Shown here: positions 54,997 to 63,917 of the stretch, in pieces
Numbering within the stretch: the first letter of the stretch is position 1
Layout: each line of letters starts with the position of its first letter
Assembly (NCBI RefSeq): GCF_017592555.1
Contig: NZ_JAGFNS010000001.1
Location: 147,561 to 211,560, forward strand
DNA length: 64,000 nt
Direction of reading: 5' to 3'
Source of the DNA: Actinoplanes flavus
GTDB lineage: Bacteria; Actinomycetota; Actinomycetes; Mycobacteriales; Micromonosporaceae
Program-made: the position numbers and the translations under genes
Notes under the pieces: model-generated
Databases searched by the model: none
The model's input: the letters and a program-made list of their open reading frames with translations, nothing else
Told to the model about the DNA's origin: nothing

Positions 54997-56721
54997 CTAG
55001 CGGTTGTCGGGGCCCGGTGGGCGGCCGCCGCCATACATGCCCGGGCCCTGCTGGGGCCCGCGCGGTTGCGGCTGGCCGCCGTAGACGCCGCTACCGCCGC
55101 CGGGCGGCTGCGGAGCACGACCGGGCGGCTGCTGCTGCGGACCACGCGGAGGCTGCTGCGGGTTACGCGGCGGCACCTGGCCCGGGCCGCGGCCGGGCGC
55201 CTGCTGCGGACCACGGCCGGGAGCCGGCTGCGGACCACGGGGTGGCTGCTGCTGCGGACCACGCGGGGCCTGCTGCGGGCCACGCGGCGGTTGCTGCTGG
55301 GGACCGCGCGGAGGCTGCTGCTGGGGGCCACGCGCGGGCTGCGGCTGCGGACCACGCGGGGCCTGCTGCGGACCACGCGGAGGCTGCTGCTGCGGGCCGC
55401 GGGCGGGCGGCTGACCGGCGGGGCGGCCGTACTGGGGGCCGCCGGGGGCCGGGCCGGACCCGGCGCCGTAGACCGGGCCGCCGCCACCGGGACGGCCGGA
55501 GCCGTAGGCCGCGGTGCCCCGGGGCGCTCCGCCGACCCCGATCAGCTCGGTCTCCGGGTCGTCCTTGTCGAGGCCGCCGGGCAGGGCGTCGTCGAGCGGG
55601 CCGGTCGCCTGCGGCGACTTGCGGAACCGGACGATGCCGAAGACGCCGGCGCCGACCAGGAGCAGGCCGAGCAGACCGACACCGCCCACCGCGTACATCA
55701 AGTTGTCGGGCGAGTAGTACCACGGCGTGCCCGTGGTGTCGCTTCCCTGCTTGTCCGACTTCTTGGCGAGTTCGGTGGCCGGCGTGTACTGCCGGATGTG
55801 GTTGGCGGTGGCGGTGTCACCGCTCATGTCCGAGATGGTGAGGAAGGTCTTGCCGTCCGCCGAGTACGAGATCGCCTCACCGAACTGCTCGTTGGGCAGG
55901 CCGGTGGTCCTCGGCACCTTCTTCAGGGCGCTCAGCACGTCACCGTTGGTCACGTCCCATTCGAGGGCGTCGGTGTACGTCCGCAGGACGACCCTGCCCC
56001 CGCCCGGGGCGATCGCCCCGCCGGTGATGGTCTTGTTGCCGATCCGGGCGACCCGGTTGCCGGCGGTCTCGGTGGCCGAGAGGGTGATCTCGCCGACCCG
56101 CTTCATCGGCACGCCGCTGGAGTTGTTGACCTTGAGCGCCGCCGTCGGCTGGTAGATGCCGGCCGGCTTGCCGATCTCCTTGGTCACGATGAGCGGGGTG
56201 CCGTCGCCATTGAGGAGCAGCGCCTCGGCGTCGTGCGCGTCCCCGTTCGGGTAGCTGAGGCGGTGGAGTTTCGGCTTGTCCGAACCGTCCGCCTTCATGC
56301 TCCACAGACCGACGGTGGGCCGCGGGTCGGGCGGCGAGTCACGGACGCCGTTGTCGCCGGTGTCCGCGATCCACAGGGTCTCGCCGTCGGGCGAGAGCAC
56401 GATGTCCTCGGTGTCCGCCGGGCCGGAGCCGCTGAACGCGACCTTGTCGACGACCTTGCACTGGTTGTTGAGGAAGAAGACCTGCTCCCGGCCGGCGCCG
56501 CTGTCGTCGGCGCCGTCGTTGACGGCGACGTAACCCGACTTGGTCGCCACCAGGCCGGAGATCTCGGACAGGTTGGGATCGCCGATCTTGCAGAGCTTCT
56601 TGCCCGGCGTCGCCTTCGCGCTGACCGTGGGGGCCGGCGTCGGGTCGTCGGCGGACGCACCGGAGGAGCCGACCATCACGAGACCGAAAGCCACGATGGT
56701 CGAGAACACGAGACGCCGCAT
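54997..56721 (-). CDS. Type I membrane protein: secreted propeller domain and Pro/Gln-rich cytoplasmic tail
   Basis: A 574-residue protein. It has an N-terminal signal peptide (RRLVFSTIVAFGLVMVGSSGASA) and an extracytoplasmic domain to about 380 with WD/NHL-like blade motifs (DTEDIVLSPDGETLWIADTGDNG, DAHDAEALLLNGDGTPLIVTKE, FGEAISYSADGKTFLTISD). One transmembrane helix follows ([25 protein letters not shown]), then a tail of about 160 residues built of RGPQQQPP / RGPQQAP repeats. Function unknown; the tail could bind WW/SH3-like or signalling domains. ATG 56721 is chosen because it starts the signal peptide. It has no same-strand partner within 200 bases. Confidence 0.78.
   Translation of the reverse strand: MRRLVFSTIVAFGLVMVGSSGASADDPTPAPTVSAKATPGKKLCKIGDPNLSEISGLVATKSGYVAVNDGADDSGAGREQVFFLNNQCKVVDKVAFSGSGPADTEDIVLSPDGETLWIADTGDNGVRDSPPDPRPTVGLWSMKADGSDKPKLHRLSYPNGDAHDAEALLLNGDGTPLIVTKEIGKPAGIYQPTAALKVNNSSGVPMKRVGEITLSATETAGNRVARIGNKTITGGAIAPGGGRVVLRTYTDALEWDVTNGDVLSALKKVPRTTGLPNEQFGEAISYSADGKTFLTISDMSGDTATANHIRQYTPATELAKKSDKQGSDTTGTPWYYSPDNLMYAVGGVGLLGLLLVGAGVFGIVRFRKSPQATGPLDDALPGGLDKDDPETELIGVGGAPRGTAAYGSGRPGGGGPVYGAGSGPAPGGPQYGRPAGQPPARGPQQQPPRGPQQAPRGPQPQPARGPQQQPPRGPQQQPPRGPQQAPRGPQQQPPRGPQPAPGRGPQQAPGRGPGQVPPRNPQQPPRGPQQQPPGRAPQPPGGGSGVYGGQPQPRGPQQGPGMYGGGRPPGPDNR
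55040..55420. repeat. Tandem repeats encoding RGPQQ(Q/A)PP units
   Basis: About a dozen imperfect copies of a 24-27 base unit (GGACCACGCGGAGGCTGCTGC and variants) encode the Pro/Gln/Arg/Gly-rich tail of the membrane propeller protein. Reading frame is kept throughout. Confidence 0.8.
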
Positions 56722-56937
56722 GCGCACAGTGTCGCATGCGGGGACACGTGCCGGTATTACGTGTGGATCAAAGCTGGGACGAGTCGGGCACTCCCGTGAT
56801 AACACGCCTTCACCGTCGGTGATTGACATGACCGGATTGACCGCACCCGTCCCCACCGGGATCGGATGCGGCCTCCTCGACACGATCGAAATTTTGTTCA
56901 CATTCACCCGGTCGCCGCGGACGGCGAAACCACGGAT

Positions 56938-58350
56938 TCAGGAACGAAACTCCGCCAACTCGGCCGCCAGCCGCTCGTCGACTCGTACGAGCAGTTCGGT
57001 TCCGTCGTCCAGGTGTCGCGACTGGAGCACCTGACCGGACCGGTGCACCCGGGCCACCAGGTCGCCCCGGTCGTACGGCACCAGGAGCCGCAGCTCGACG
57101 GCCGGCCGTGGCAGCCGGTCGGCGATCGCCTTGTGCAGCTCCGGAATGCCGGCGCCGGACCGCGCGGAGACGAAGATCGCGTCCGGCCACGCCCGCTTCA
57201 GGCGCAGCACGGTCTCCTCGTCGGCCGCGTCCACCTTGTTGATCACCAGGAGCTCGGGCAGCCGGTCGGCGCCGACCTCACCGAGCACCTCGCGGACCGC
57301 GCTGACCTGGCCCTCCGGGTCCGGGTGGGCGCCGTCGACGACGTGCACCACCAGGTCGGCCCGGGCCACCTCCTCCAGCGTCGAGCGGAACGCCTCGACG
57401 ATCTGGTGCGGCAGGTGCCGGACGAAGCCGACCGTGTCGGAGAGCGTGAAGACACGCCCGTCCTCCGCGGCGGTCCGCCGGGTGGTCGGGTCCAGGGTGG
57501 CGAACAGCGCGTCCTCCACCAGGACCCCGGCCTGGGTCAAACGGTTCAGCAGGCTGGACTTGCCGGCGTTGGTGTAACCGGCGATCGCCACGGCCGGCAC
57601 CCCGCTGGCGGCACGGCGGGAGCGCTTGGTCTCCCGGACCGTCTTCATCGACTTGATCTCACGCCGCAGTTTCGCGATCCGCGTGTTGATCCGCCGCCGG
57701 TCGGTCTCCAGCTTGGTCTCACCGGGACCACGGGTGCCGACACCGCCGCCACCCGCGCCGCCGCCGGCGCCACCGCCCTGCCGGGACATCGCCTCACCCC
57801 AGCCGCGCAGACGCGGCAGGAGGTATTGCAGCTGGGCGAGCTCGACCTGGGCCTTGCCCTCCCGGCTCTTGGCGTGCTGGGCGAAGATGTCGAGGATCAG
57901 GGCGGTCCGGTCGACCACCTTGACCTTGATCTGCTGCTCCAGGTTGCGCAGCTGGGACGGGGACAGCTCGCCGTCGCAGATGACGGTGTCCGCGCCGGTC
58001 ATGACGACCACGTCGCGGAGCTCGTCGACCTTGCCACGGCCGATGAAGGTGGCCGCGTCCGGTTGCTTCCGTCGTTGGATCAGGCCCTCGAGGACCTGGG
58101 AGCCGGCCGTCTCGGCGAGAGCGGCCAGCTCGGTGAGTGAATTGTCGGCGTCCTCGACGCTGCCCTCGGTCCACACCCCGACCAGCACGACCCGTTCGAG
58201 TCGCAACTGGCGGTACTCGACCTCGGTGACGTCGGTCAGCTCCGTGGAGAGACCGGCCACCCGCCTGAGCGAGTGCCGCTCCTCGAGCTCCAGGTCGCCG
58301 GTGGTGGGATCCAGCTCGTCAAGGACGGGTGTCTGGTACGTGTTTCGCAA
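56938..58350 (-). CDS. hflX: GTPase HflX
   Basis: HflX is a GTPase that binds the 50S subunit and rescues stalled or heat-damaged ribosomes. In the 470-residue protein the N-terminal HflX domain has TFIGRGKVDEL and ICDGELSPSQLRNLE. A glycine-rich linker (GGGAGGGAGGGGVGTRGPGETKLETDRR) precedes the GTPase domain: G1 IAGYTNAGKSSLLN, G2 near LFATLDPTTR, G3 LSDTVGFVRHLP, G4 INKVDAA, G5 VSARSG. TTG 58350 is chosen for its GAGGAGG site 7 bases upstream. It matches mycobacterial Rv2725c. Divergent from the malic enzyme gene. Confidence 0.94.
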   Translation of the reverse strand: MRNTYQTPVLDELDPTTGDLELEERHSLRRVAGLSTELTDVTEVEYRQLRLERVVLVGVWTEGSVEDADNSLTELAALAETAGSQVLEGLIQRRKQPDAATFIGRGKVDELRDVVVMTGADTVICDGELSPSQLRNLEQQIKVKVVDRTALILDIFAQHAKSREGKAQVELAQLQYLLPRLRGWGEAMSRQGGGAGGGAGGGGVGTRGPGETKLETDRRRINTRIAKLRREIKSMKTVRETKRSRRAASGVPAVAIAGYTNAGKSSLLNRLTQAGVLVEDALFATLDPTTRRTAAEDGRVFTLSDTVGFVRHLPHQIVEAFRSTLEEVARADLVVHVVDGAHPDPEGQVSAVREVLGEVGADRLPELLVINKVDAADEETVLRLKRAWPDAIFVSARSGAGIPELHKAIADRLPRPAVELRLLVPYDRGDLVARVHRSGQVLQSRHLDDGTELLVRVDERLAAELAEFRS

Positions 58351-58524
58351 AAGTGACCTCCTCGGACCTCGATCGTGGCACGTCCCGCGCGCGGGCGCAT
58401 CCACATATGAGGGCCGGCAGTTTCGCTGCGTGATGGTGACCCTGCAGTAACCACCGTCGGCGACCCCGCTATTCCGTGCGAGCGACAATGCGGGTACTCA
58501 CCCACCAACGTCGGAGGGACCACC

Positions 58525-59985
58525 GTGGTGACCACCCGCCTGCCGAGCGCAGGATTCTCGATCACGATTCGCATCGCCGTTACCGCGGACGCCTCGTCCA
58601 TCGGCCGGCTCACCACCTGTGTGGGTGAGGCCGGGGCGATCGTGACGGCGCTGGACGTGGTGGACTCCGACCCCACCCACGTGCTGGTCGACCTCACCTG
58701 TGACACCGCCGACGCCGCGCACGCCGACCAGGTCGTCAAGCAGCTCGAGGACCAGGACGGGGTGGACGTCCGCAAGGTGTCCGACCGCACGTTCCTGCTG
58801 CACCTGGGCGGCAAGATCGAGGTGTCGTCGAAGGTCGCGCTGCGCAACCGCGACGAGCTGTCCCGCGCGTACACGCCGGGGGTGGCCCGGGTCTGCATGG
58901 CGATCGCGGAGAACCCGGCGGACGCCCGCCGCCTCACCATCAAGCGCAACACGGTCGCCGTGGTCAGCGACGGCTCGGCGGTGCTCGGCCTGGGCAACAT
59001 CGGGCCGGCCGCGGCGATGCCGGTGATGGAGGGCAAGGCCGCGCTGTTCAAGCGGTTCGGCGGCGTGGACGCCTGGCCGGTGGTGCTGGACACGCAGGAC
59101 ACCGACGAGATCGTGGCCATAGTGAAGGCGATCGCCCCGGCCTACGGCGGCATCAACCTGGAGGACATCGCGGCCCCGCGGTGCTTCGAGATCGAGGCGC
59201 GGCTGCGGGAGCTGCTGGACATCCCGGTCTTCCACGACGACCAGCACGGCACGGCGATCTGCGTGCTGGCCGCGCTCACCAACGCGATGCGGGTGGTGGG
59301 CAAGCGGATGGAGGACGTCAAGGTGGTCGTGTCCGGCGCCGGCGCGGCCGGCACCGCGATCATGAAGCTGCTGATGCGGCAGGGGGTGGGCGACATCATC
59401 GCCTACGACCGCCGGGGCGCCCTGCACCGCGGCATGCCCGGCCTGAACGAGTCGATGCAGTGGCTGGCCGACCACACCAACCGGGAGAACTACTCCGGCG
59501 ACCTGCCCGGCGCGATCGCCGGGGCGGACGTCTTCATCGGCGTCTCCGCGCCCAACCTGCTCACCGGCGACGACATCGCCCGGATGGCGGACCGGGCGAT
59601 CGTGTTCGCGATGGCCAACCCGGACCCGGAGGTCGACCCGCGGGAGGCCCGCAAGCACGCCGCGGTGGTCGCGACCGGCCGTTCCGACCAGCCCAACCAG
59701 ATCAACAACGTGCTGGCCTTCCCGGGCGTCTTCCGCGGTCTGCTCGACGCCGGCGCCGAGGAGTTCACCGAGGAGATGGCGCTGGCCGCCGCCCGGGCCA
59801 TCGCCGACGTGGTGGGCGAGGACAAGCTCAACCCCACGGTGATCATCCCGAGCGTCTTCGACCAGCGGGTCACTCCGGCGGTGGCGGCGGCGATCCGCGC
59901 GGTGGTCCGGGGCGTGCACGCCCCGTCCAACCCCGCGGCCGTTCCGGAGTCGGAGCTCGACAAGGCCCCGGAGGCGACCTTTTAA
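58525..59985 (+). CDS. NAD-dependent malic enzyme with N-terminal ACT domain
   Basis: A 486-residue malic enzyme that oxidatively decarboxylates malate to pyruvate. Residues 10-85 form an ACT-type regulatory domain ([37 protein letters not shown]). The catalytic part has [59 protein letters not shown] and the Rossmann motif [16 protein letters not shown]. The cofactor (NAD or NADP) cannot be fixed by eye. GTG 58525 has GGAGGG 7 bases upstream; the next codon is also GTG. A terminator hairpin lies just beyond the stop. Confidence 0.92.
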   Translation: MVTTRLPSAGFSITIRIAVTADASSIGRLTTCVGEAGAIVTALDVVDSDPTHVLVDLTCDTADAAHADQVVKQLEDQDGVDVRKVSDRTFLLHLGGKIEVSSKVALRNRDELSRAYTPGVARVCMAIAENPADARRLTIKRNTVAVVSDGSAVLGLGNIGPAAAMPVMEGKAALFKRFGGVDAWPVVLDTQDTDEIVAIVKAIAPAYGGINLEDIAAPRCFEIEARLRELLDIPVFHDDQHGTAICVLAALTNAMRVVGKRMEDVKVVVSGAGAAGTAIMKLLMRQGVGDIIAYDRRGALHRGMPGLNESMQWLADHTNRENYSGDLPGAIAGADVFIGVSAPNLLTGDDIARMADRAIVFAMANPDPEVDPREARKHAAVVATGRSDQPNQINNVLAFPGVFRGLLDAGAEEFTEEMALAAARAIADVVGEDKLNPTVIIPSVFDQRVTPAVAAAIRAVVRGVHAPSNPAAVPESELDKAPEATF

Positions 59986-59990
59986 ACCTT

Positions 59991-60027
59991 TTTCCGGGTA
60001 CGGGGGACGCGCTCTCGTACCCGGAAA
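59991..60027. terminator. Bidirectional terminator between malic enzyme and phosphodiesterase genes
   Basis: A perfect 12-bp stem TTTCCGGGTACG/CGTACCCGGAAA with a 13-base loop fills the 44-base gap between two convergent stop codons. Confidence 0.88.
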
Positions 60028-60029
60028 GG

Positions 60030-60770
60030 CTATCCCGCGCTCGCCCAGCCGGTGAGTTCGCCGACCAGGTCGGTGATCAGGCCGGACACACCCGCATCCG
60101 CCAGGGGACCCCACCGGGCCATGTCGTTGGGAGTCCACGGCATCACGCCGATCCCGGCCGCGGCCAGCCCGGCCATCGTCTCCGGGCCGTGCAGCACGTC
60201 CTCCACCGACGGGTTGGTGTAGGCCACGCCCAGCTCCCGGGACAGCTCGACGGTCTCCGCGTCGAACCGGAACAGCAGCAGCCCGCGCCGCACCTCGGGC
60301 ACCACGTCCCGGACCTTGCGGACCACGTCGGCGTCGAAGCTCTGCAGCACCGAGCGGCCCAGCAGGTCGCGCTCGGCGAGCTGGGCCACGATCGACTTCA
60401 CCTCGTCGAGGGTGGCCGGCGGTTTGATCTCGACGAGGATCTCGGCCGGTCCGGGGGCGAGCAGGTCCAGTGTCTCGGCCAGCGTGGGCACCCGCAGCCC
60501 GGTGAACCCGGCGCCGAACCAGGAGCCGGCGTCCAGCTCGGCGATCTCGTCGTAGGTCAGGTCCCAGACCCGGCCGGAGCCGTCGGTGGTCCGGTCGACC
60601 GTCCGGTCGTGGATCACCACGGGCACGCCGTCCCGGGTCACCCGGACGTCGAACTCGACGAAGGTGGCCCCGGCCCGCAGCGCGGCGGCGAAGGCGGGCA
60701 GCGTGTTCTCGGGGGCGACGGTCGAGTAGCCCCGGTGCGCGACGCGGTGCACTGCGGTCCGGGGTGGCAT
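60030..60770 (-). CDS. Glycerophosphodiester phosphodiesterase
   Basis: A 246-residue GDPD-family TIM-barrel enzyme that hydrolyses glycerophosphodiesters to glycerol 3-phosphate and an alcohol. The conserved motifs are AHRGYSTVAPENTLPAF, VEFDVRVTRDGVPVVIHDRTVDRTTDGSG and, later, EILVEIKPP. No signal peptide is seen, so it is probably cytosolic. The ATG overlaps the dapF stop by one base (TGATG), placing it at the end of the miaA-dapF operon. Confidence 0.92.
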   Translation of the reverse strand: MPPRTAVHRVAHRGYSTVAPENTLPAFAAALRAGATFVEFDVRVTRDGVPVVIHDRTVDRTTDGSGRVWDLTYDEIAELDAGSWFGAGFTGLRVPTLAETLDLLAPGPAEILVEIKPPATLDEVKSIVAQLAERDLLGRSVLQSFDADVVRKVRDVVPEVRRGLLLFRFDAETVELSRELGVAYTNPSVEDVLHGPETMAGLAAAGIGVMPWTPNDMARWGPLADAGVSGLITDLVGELTGWASAG

Positions 60771-61627
60771 CAGAGCACGGCCGCCGGGTCGACCTCGCCG
60801 TCGGCGACCAGCACGGCCGGGCCCTCCAGCCACCACCCGCCCTCGGCGTCGTGGGTCACCACCAGGCGGCCGCCGGGCAGGTCCACCGCGATCGAGCCGG
60901 TCGTCAGGCCGGCGTCGCGCAACGCCACCGTGCCGACCGCGAGCGCGCCCGTGCCGCAGGACTGCGTCTCGCCGGAGCCACGCTCGTGGACCCGCATCCG
61001 GACGTGGCCGTCGACCCCCTCGACCGGCTCGGCGGGCTCGACGAACTCCACGTTCACCCCGTTCGGGAAGACCGCCGGGTCGTGCAGCGGCGGGCGGGTC
61101 AGGTCGAGTGCGGCCAGCTCCATGCCGTCGTGCAGACCGCAGACCAGGTGCGGGTTGCCGGTGTCCACGGCCACGCCGGGCACGATGCGGGCGCCCACGG
61201 TCGCCGTGCTTCCCGCGTACACCCGGGGGGTCGTCATCCGCGCACGGATCGTGCCGTCACCGATCAGGGTGACCAGGACGCCGGCCCGGGTGGCCACCGC
61301 GAGGCCCTCCGGGCCGGGCGTGGCGAGGCCGCGGTCCAGCAGGTAGCGCACGAAGACGCGCAGGCCGTTGCCGCACATCTCGGCGATCGAGCCGTCGCTG
61401 TTGTGGTAATCCATGAACCACTCGGCCTCGGCGGCGAACCCGGCCGCCTCGGGATGTTTGGCGCTGCGGACCACTCGGAGCACACCGTCGCCGCCGATCC
61501 CGCGGCGGCGGTCGCAGAGCGCCGCGACGAGTTCGGGTGTCAGGTCGAGCTCCCCGAACGGGTCGGGGAGGATGACGAAGTCGTTGCCGGTCCCGTGGCC
61601 TTTGGTGAAACGCACGCCGACCATCAT
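60770..61627 (-). CDS. dapF: Diaminopimelate epimerase
   Basis: DapF converts LL- to meso-diaminopimelate for peptidoglycan and lysine. The 285-residue protein has KGHGTGNDFVILPD, the first catalytic Cys in NSDGSIAEMCGNGLR and the second in GSGETQSCGTGALA. The first of two adjacent ATG codons (61627) overlaps the miaA stop in ATGA. The gene order miaA-dapF is the mycobacterial one (Rv2727c-Rv2726c). Confidence 0.95.
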   Translation of the reverse strand: MMVGVRFTKGHGTGNDFVILPDPFGELDLTPELVAALCDRRRGIGGDGVLRVVRSAKHPEAAGFAAEAEWFMDYHNSDGSIAEMCGNGLRVFVRYLLDRGLATPGPEGLAVATRAGVLVTLIGDGTIRARMTTPRVYAGSTATVGARIVPGVAVDTGNPHLVCGLHDGMELAALDLTRPPLHDPAVFPNGVNVEFVEPAEPVEGVDGHVRMRVHERGSGETQSCGTGALAVGTVALRDAGLTTGSIAVDLPGGRLVVTHDAEGGWWLEGPAVLVADGEVDPAAVL

Positions 61628-62529
61628 CCCGCAAGCGCGATCGCGTCCGCCACGAGCTTCGGGTCCGCCCCGTCCAGCCAGGTGATCGAGGGGTCGCGGC
61701 GGAACCAGGACCGCTGCCGGCGGACGAACCGGCGGGTGCCCTGGACGGTGTCCGCCTTCGCCTGCTCCTCGGTCAGCGCGCCGTCGATCTGGGCGAGCGC
61801 CTGCTGGTACCCGAGCGCACGGGAGGCGGTCCGGCCCTCCCGGATCCCGGTCAGGCCGCGCACCTCGCCGATCAGCCCGGCCGCCCACATCAGGTCGACC
61901 CGCAGGGCGATCCGCTCGTCCAGCGCGGCGGTGTCCCGGTCGACGCCGATCTGCACCGACTCGTAGACCGGCCGGGGATCGGGCAGGCTCGCGGTGAACG
62001 GCAGCCCGGTCAGCTCGATCACCTCGAGGGCGCGGACGATCCGGCGGCCGTTGCTCGGCAGGATCTTGGCGGCGGCCGCCGGGTCGCGCTCGGCGAGCCG
62101 GGCGTGCAGCGCCGCCGGGCCGGCCGCGGTCAGCTCCTGTTCGAGCCGGGCCCGGACCGCCGGGTCGGTGCCCGGGAACTCGAAGTCCTCCAGGACCGCC
62201 CGGACGTACAGGCCGGAGCCGCCGACCAGCAGCGGCACCCGGCCGCGGGCGAACACGCCGTCGATCGCGGCGCGGGCCAGCCGCTGGTACTCGGCGACCG
62301 CGGCGGGCTCGGTCACGTCCCAGATGTCGAGCAGATGGTGCGGCACGCCCTCGCGCTCGGCCGGGGTGAGCTTGGCGGTGCCGATGTCCATCCCGCGGTA
62401 GAGCTGCATCGAGTCGGCGTTGATCACCTCGCCGTCCAGCTCGTGGGCGAGAGCGATGCTCAGCGCGGATTTGCCGGCCGCCGTCGGCCCGACGACGGTG
62501 ACCACCCGCTGACCTGTCCGGAACCGCAC
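61624..62529 (-). CDS. miaA: tRNA dimethylallyltransferase
   Basis: MiaA transfers a dimethylallyl group to A37 of tRNAs reading UNN codons. The 301-residue protein has the P-loop VVGPTAAGKSALSIALA, NADSMQLYRGMDIGTAK, LVGGSGLYVRAVL and RRFVRRQRSWFRRDPSITWLD. GTG 62529 is preferred: TACGGT on the coding strand (62541-62536) precedes it by 6 bases, a leaderless promoter pattern seen repeatedly here; GTG 62547 would add 6 residues. First gene of miaA-dapF-phosphodiesterase. Confidence 0.94.
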   Translation of the reverse strand: MRFRTGQRVVTVVGPTAAGKSALSIALAHELDGEVINADSMQLYRGMDIGTAKLTPAEREGVPHHLLDIWDVTEPAAVAEYQRLARAAIDGVFARGRVPLLVGGSGLYVRAVLEDFEFPGTDPAVRARLEQELTAAGPAALHARLAERDPAAAAKILPSNGRRIVRALEVIELTGLPFTASLPDPRPVYESVQIGVDRDTAALDERIALRVDLMWAAGLIGEVRGLTGIREGRTASRALGYQQALAQIDGALTEEQAKADTVQGTRRFVRRQRSWFRRDPSITWLDGADPKLVADAIALAG

Positions 62530-62615
62530 CGGCCAACCGTAGGACACCGTTGTGTCACGGTCGTCGGCGGGAGCTTTCCCCTAACCGGGTTGGACCTGTG
62601 ACAATGCGCGAGAAA

Positions 62616-62640
62616 GAATGCCGTTGGGAAGTTGGCATTC
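62616..62640. promoter_or_regulatory. Inverted repeat upstream of the DUF349 gene
   Basis: GAATGCC (62616-62622) and GGCATTC (62634-62640) form a perfect 7-bp inverted repeat with an 11-base spacer, about 70 bases before the chosen start. It could be an operator or a short leader hairpin. Confidence 0.45.
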
Positions 62641-62708
62641 GAGACTGCGCTATGGCGGTGGCCGAGGTCCGGTTGGACCGGCGGCGCCGGGAGAACGAGG
62701 ATGAGCTC

Positions 62709-63917
62709 ATGAACGACTGGACGGCCTTCGGGCGCGTGGATGCCGACGGCACCGTGTACGTGAAGACCGCCGAGGGCGACCGTGTGGTCGGCTCCTGGCA
62801 GGCGGGCACCCCCGAGGAGGGTCTCGCTCACTTCGCCCGGCGATTCGAGGACCTGGTCACCGAGGTCGACCTCGTCGAGGCTCGCCTCAAGTCCGGCGCG
62901 GCGGACGCGGCCCACTCGCTGACCAGCGTGAAGCGGCTGCGGACCCAGCTCGACGAGGCCCACGTGGTGGGTGACATCGACGGTCTGGCGGCCCGCCTGG
63001 ACCGCCTCGCCACCCTCGCCGAGGAGAAGGCGGGTGAGGCCCGCGCGGCCCGCGAGGTGGCCCGCACCGAGGCGGTGGCCCGCAAGACCGCCCTGGTCGA
63101 GGAGGCGGAGAAGATCGCCGCCGACGCCACCGGGTGGAAGTCGGCGGGGGATCGCCTCAAGGAGATCCTCGACGAGTGGAAGACGATCCGCGGCGTCGAC
63201 AAGAAGACCGACGGCGAGCTGTGGAAGCGGTTCGCCGCCGCCCGGGACGGCTTCACCCGCCGCCGGGGCGCCCACTTCGCCACCCTCGACGGCCAGCGCA
63301 AGCAGGCGCAGAGCGCCAAGGAGGACCTGGTCACCGAGGCGGAGAGCCTGGCCGAGTCGACCGAGTGGTCGAGCACCGCCAACCGGCTCAAGGAGCTGAT
63401 GACCGAGTGGAAGTCGGCGCCGCGCGCCGCGAAGGAGGCAGAGCAGCGCCTCTGGGAACGCTTCCGGGCCGCTCAGGACGCCTTCTTCACCCGGCGCAGC
63501 GAGGTCTTCTCCGCCCGCGACGCGGAGTACCAGGGCAACCTGGAGAAGAAGCAGGCGATCCTGGCCGAGGTCGAGGCCATCGACGTCGACGCCGACCCGC
63601 GCGGCGCGCAGAACCGCATGCGGGACGCGCAGGCCGCCTGGCACGACGCCGGCCGGGTGCCCCGGGAGGCCGCCGCCTCGCTGGACCGCCGCTGGCGGGC
63701 CGCCGAGGAGCGGATCCGGGTGGCGATGGACTCGGCGTGGCGCAAGACCAGCCCGCAGGACAACCCGCTGCTGCGGCAGATGCGCGAGCAGGTCGCCGAG
63801 GCCGAGGAGAAGCTGGCCCGCGCCCGTTCCGCCGGCGACAACCGGCGGATCAAGGAGGCCGAGCAGGCGCTCGCCTCGAAGAAGCAGTTCCTCGCTCTGG
63901 CCGAGCAGGCGAACTGA
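62709..63917 (+). CDS. DUF349 domain coiled-coil protein
   Basis: A 402-residue, highly charged, helical protein with repeated DUF349 units: AADATGWKSAGDRLKEILDEWKTIRGVDKKTDGELWKRFAAARDGFTRR, then AESTEWSSTANRLKELMTEWKSAPRAAKEAEQRLWERFRAAQDAFFTRR and a third, weaker copy ending DRRWRAAEERIR. A short N-terminal GRVDADGTVYVKTAEGDRVVGSWQAGTPEE precedes them, which fixes the start at ATG 62709 (an ATG at 62652 lacks a ribosome-binding site). The mycobacterial homologue is Rv2731. Function unknown; the family is helical and probably scaffolding. Confidence 0.88.
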   Translation: MNDWTAFGRVDADGTVYVKTAEGDRVVGSWQAGTPEEGLAHFARRFEDLVTEVDLVEARLKSGAADAAHSLTSVKRLRTQLDEAHVVGDIDGLAARLDRLATLAEEKAGEARAAREVARTEAVARKTALVEEAEKIAADATGWKSAGDRLKEILDEWKTIRGVDKKTDGELWKRFAAARDGFTRRRGAHFATLDGQRKQAQSAKEDLVTEAESLAESTEWSSTANRLKELMTEWKSAPRAAKEAEQRLWERFRAAQDAFFTRRSEVFSARDAEYQGNLEKKQAILAEVEAIDVDADPRGAQNRMRDAQAAWHDAGRVPREAAASLDRRWRAAEERIRVAMDSAWRKTSPQDNPLLRQMREQVAEAEEKLARARSAGDNRRIKEAEQALASKKQFLALAEQAN

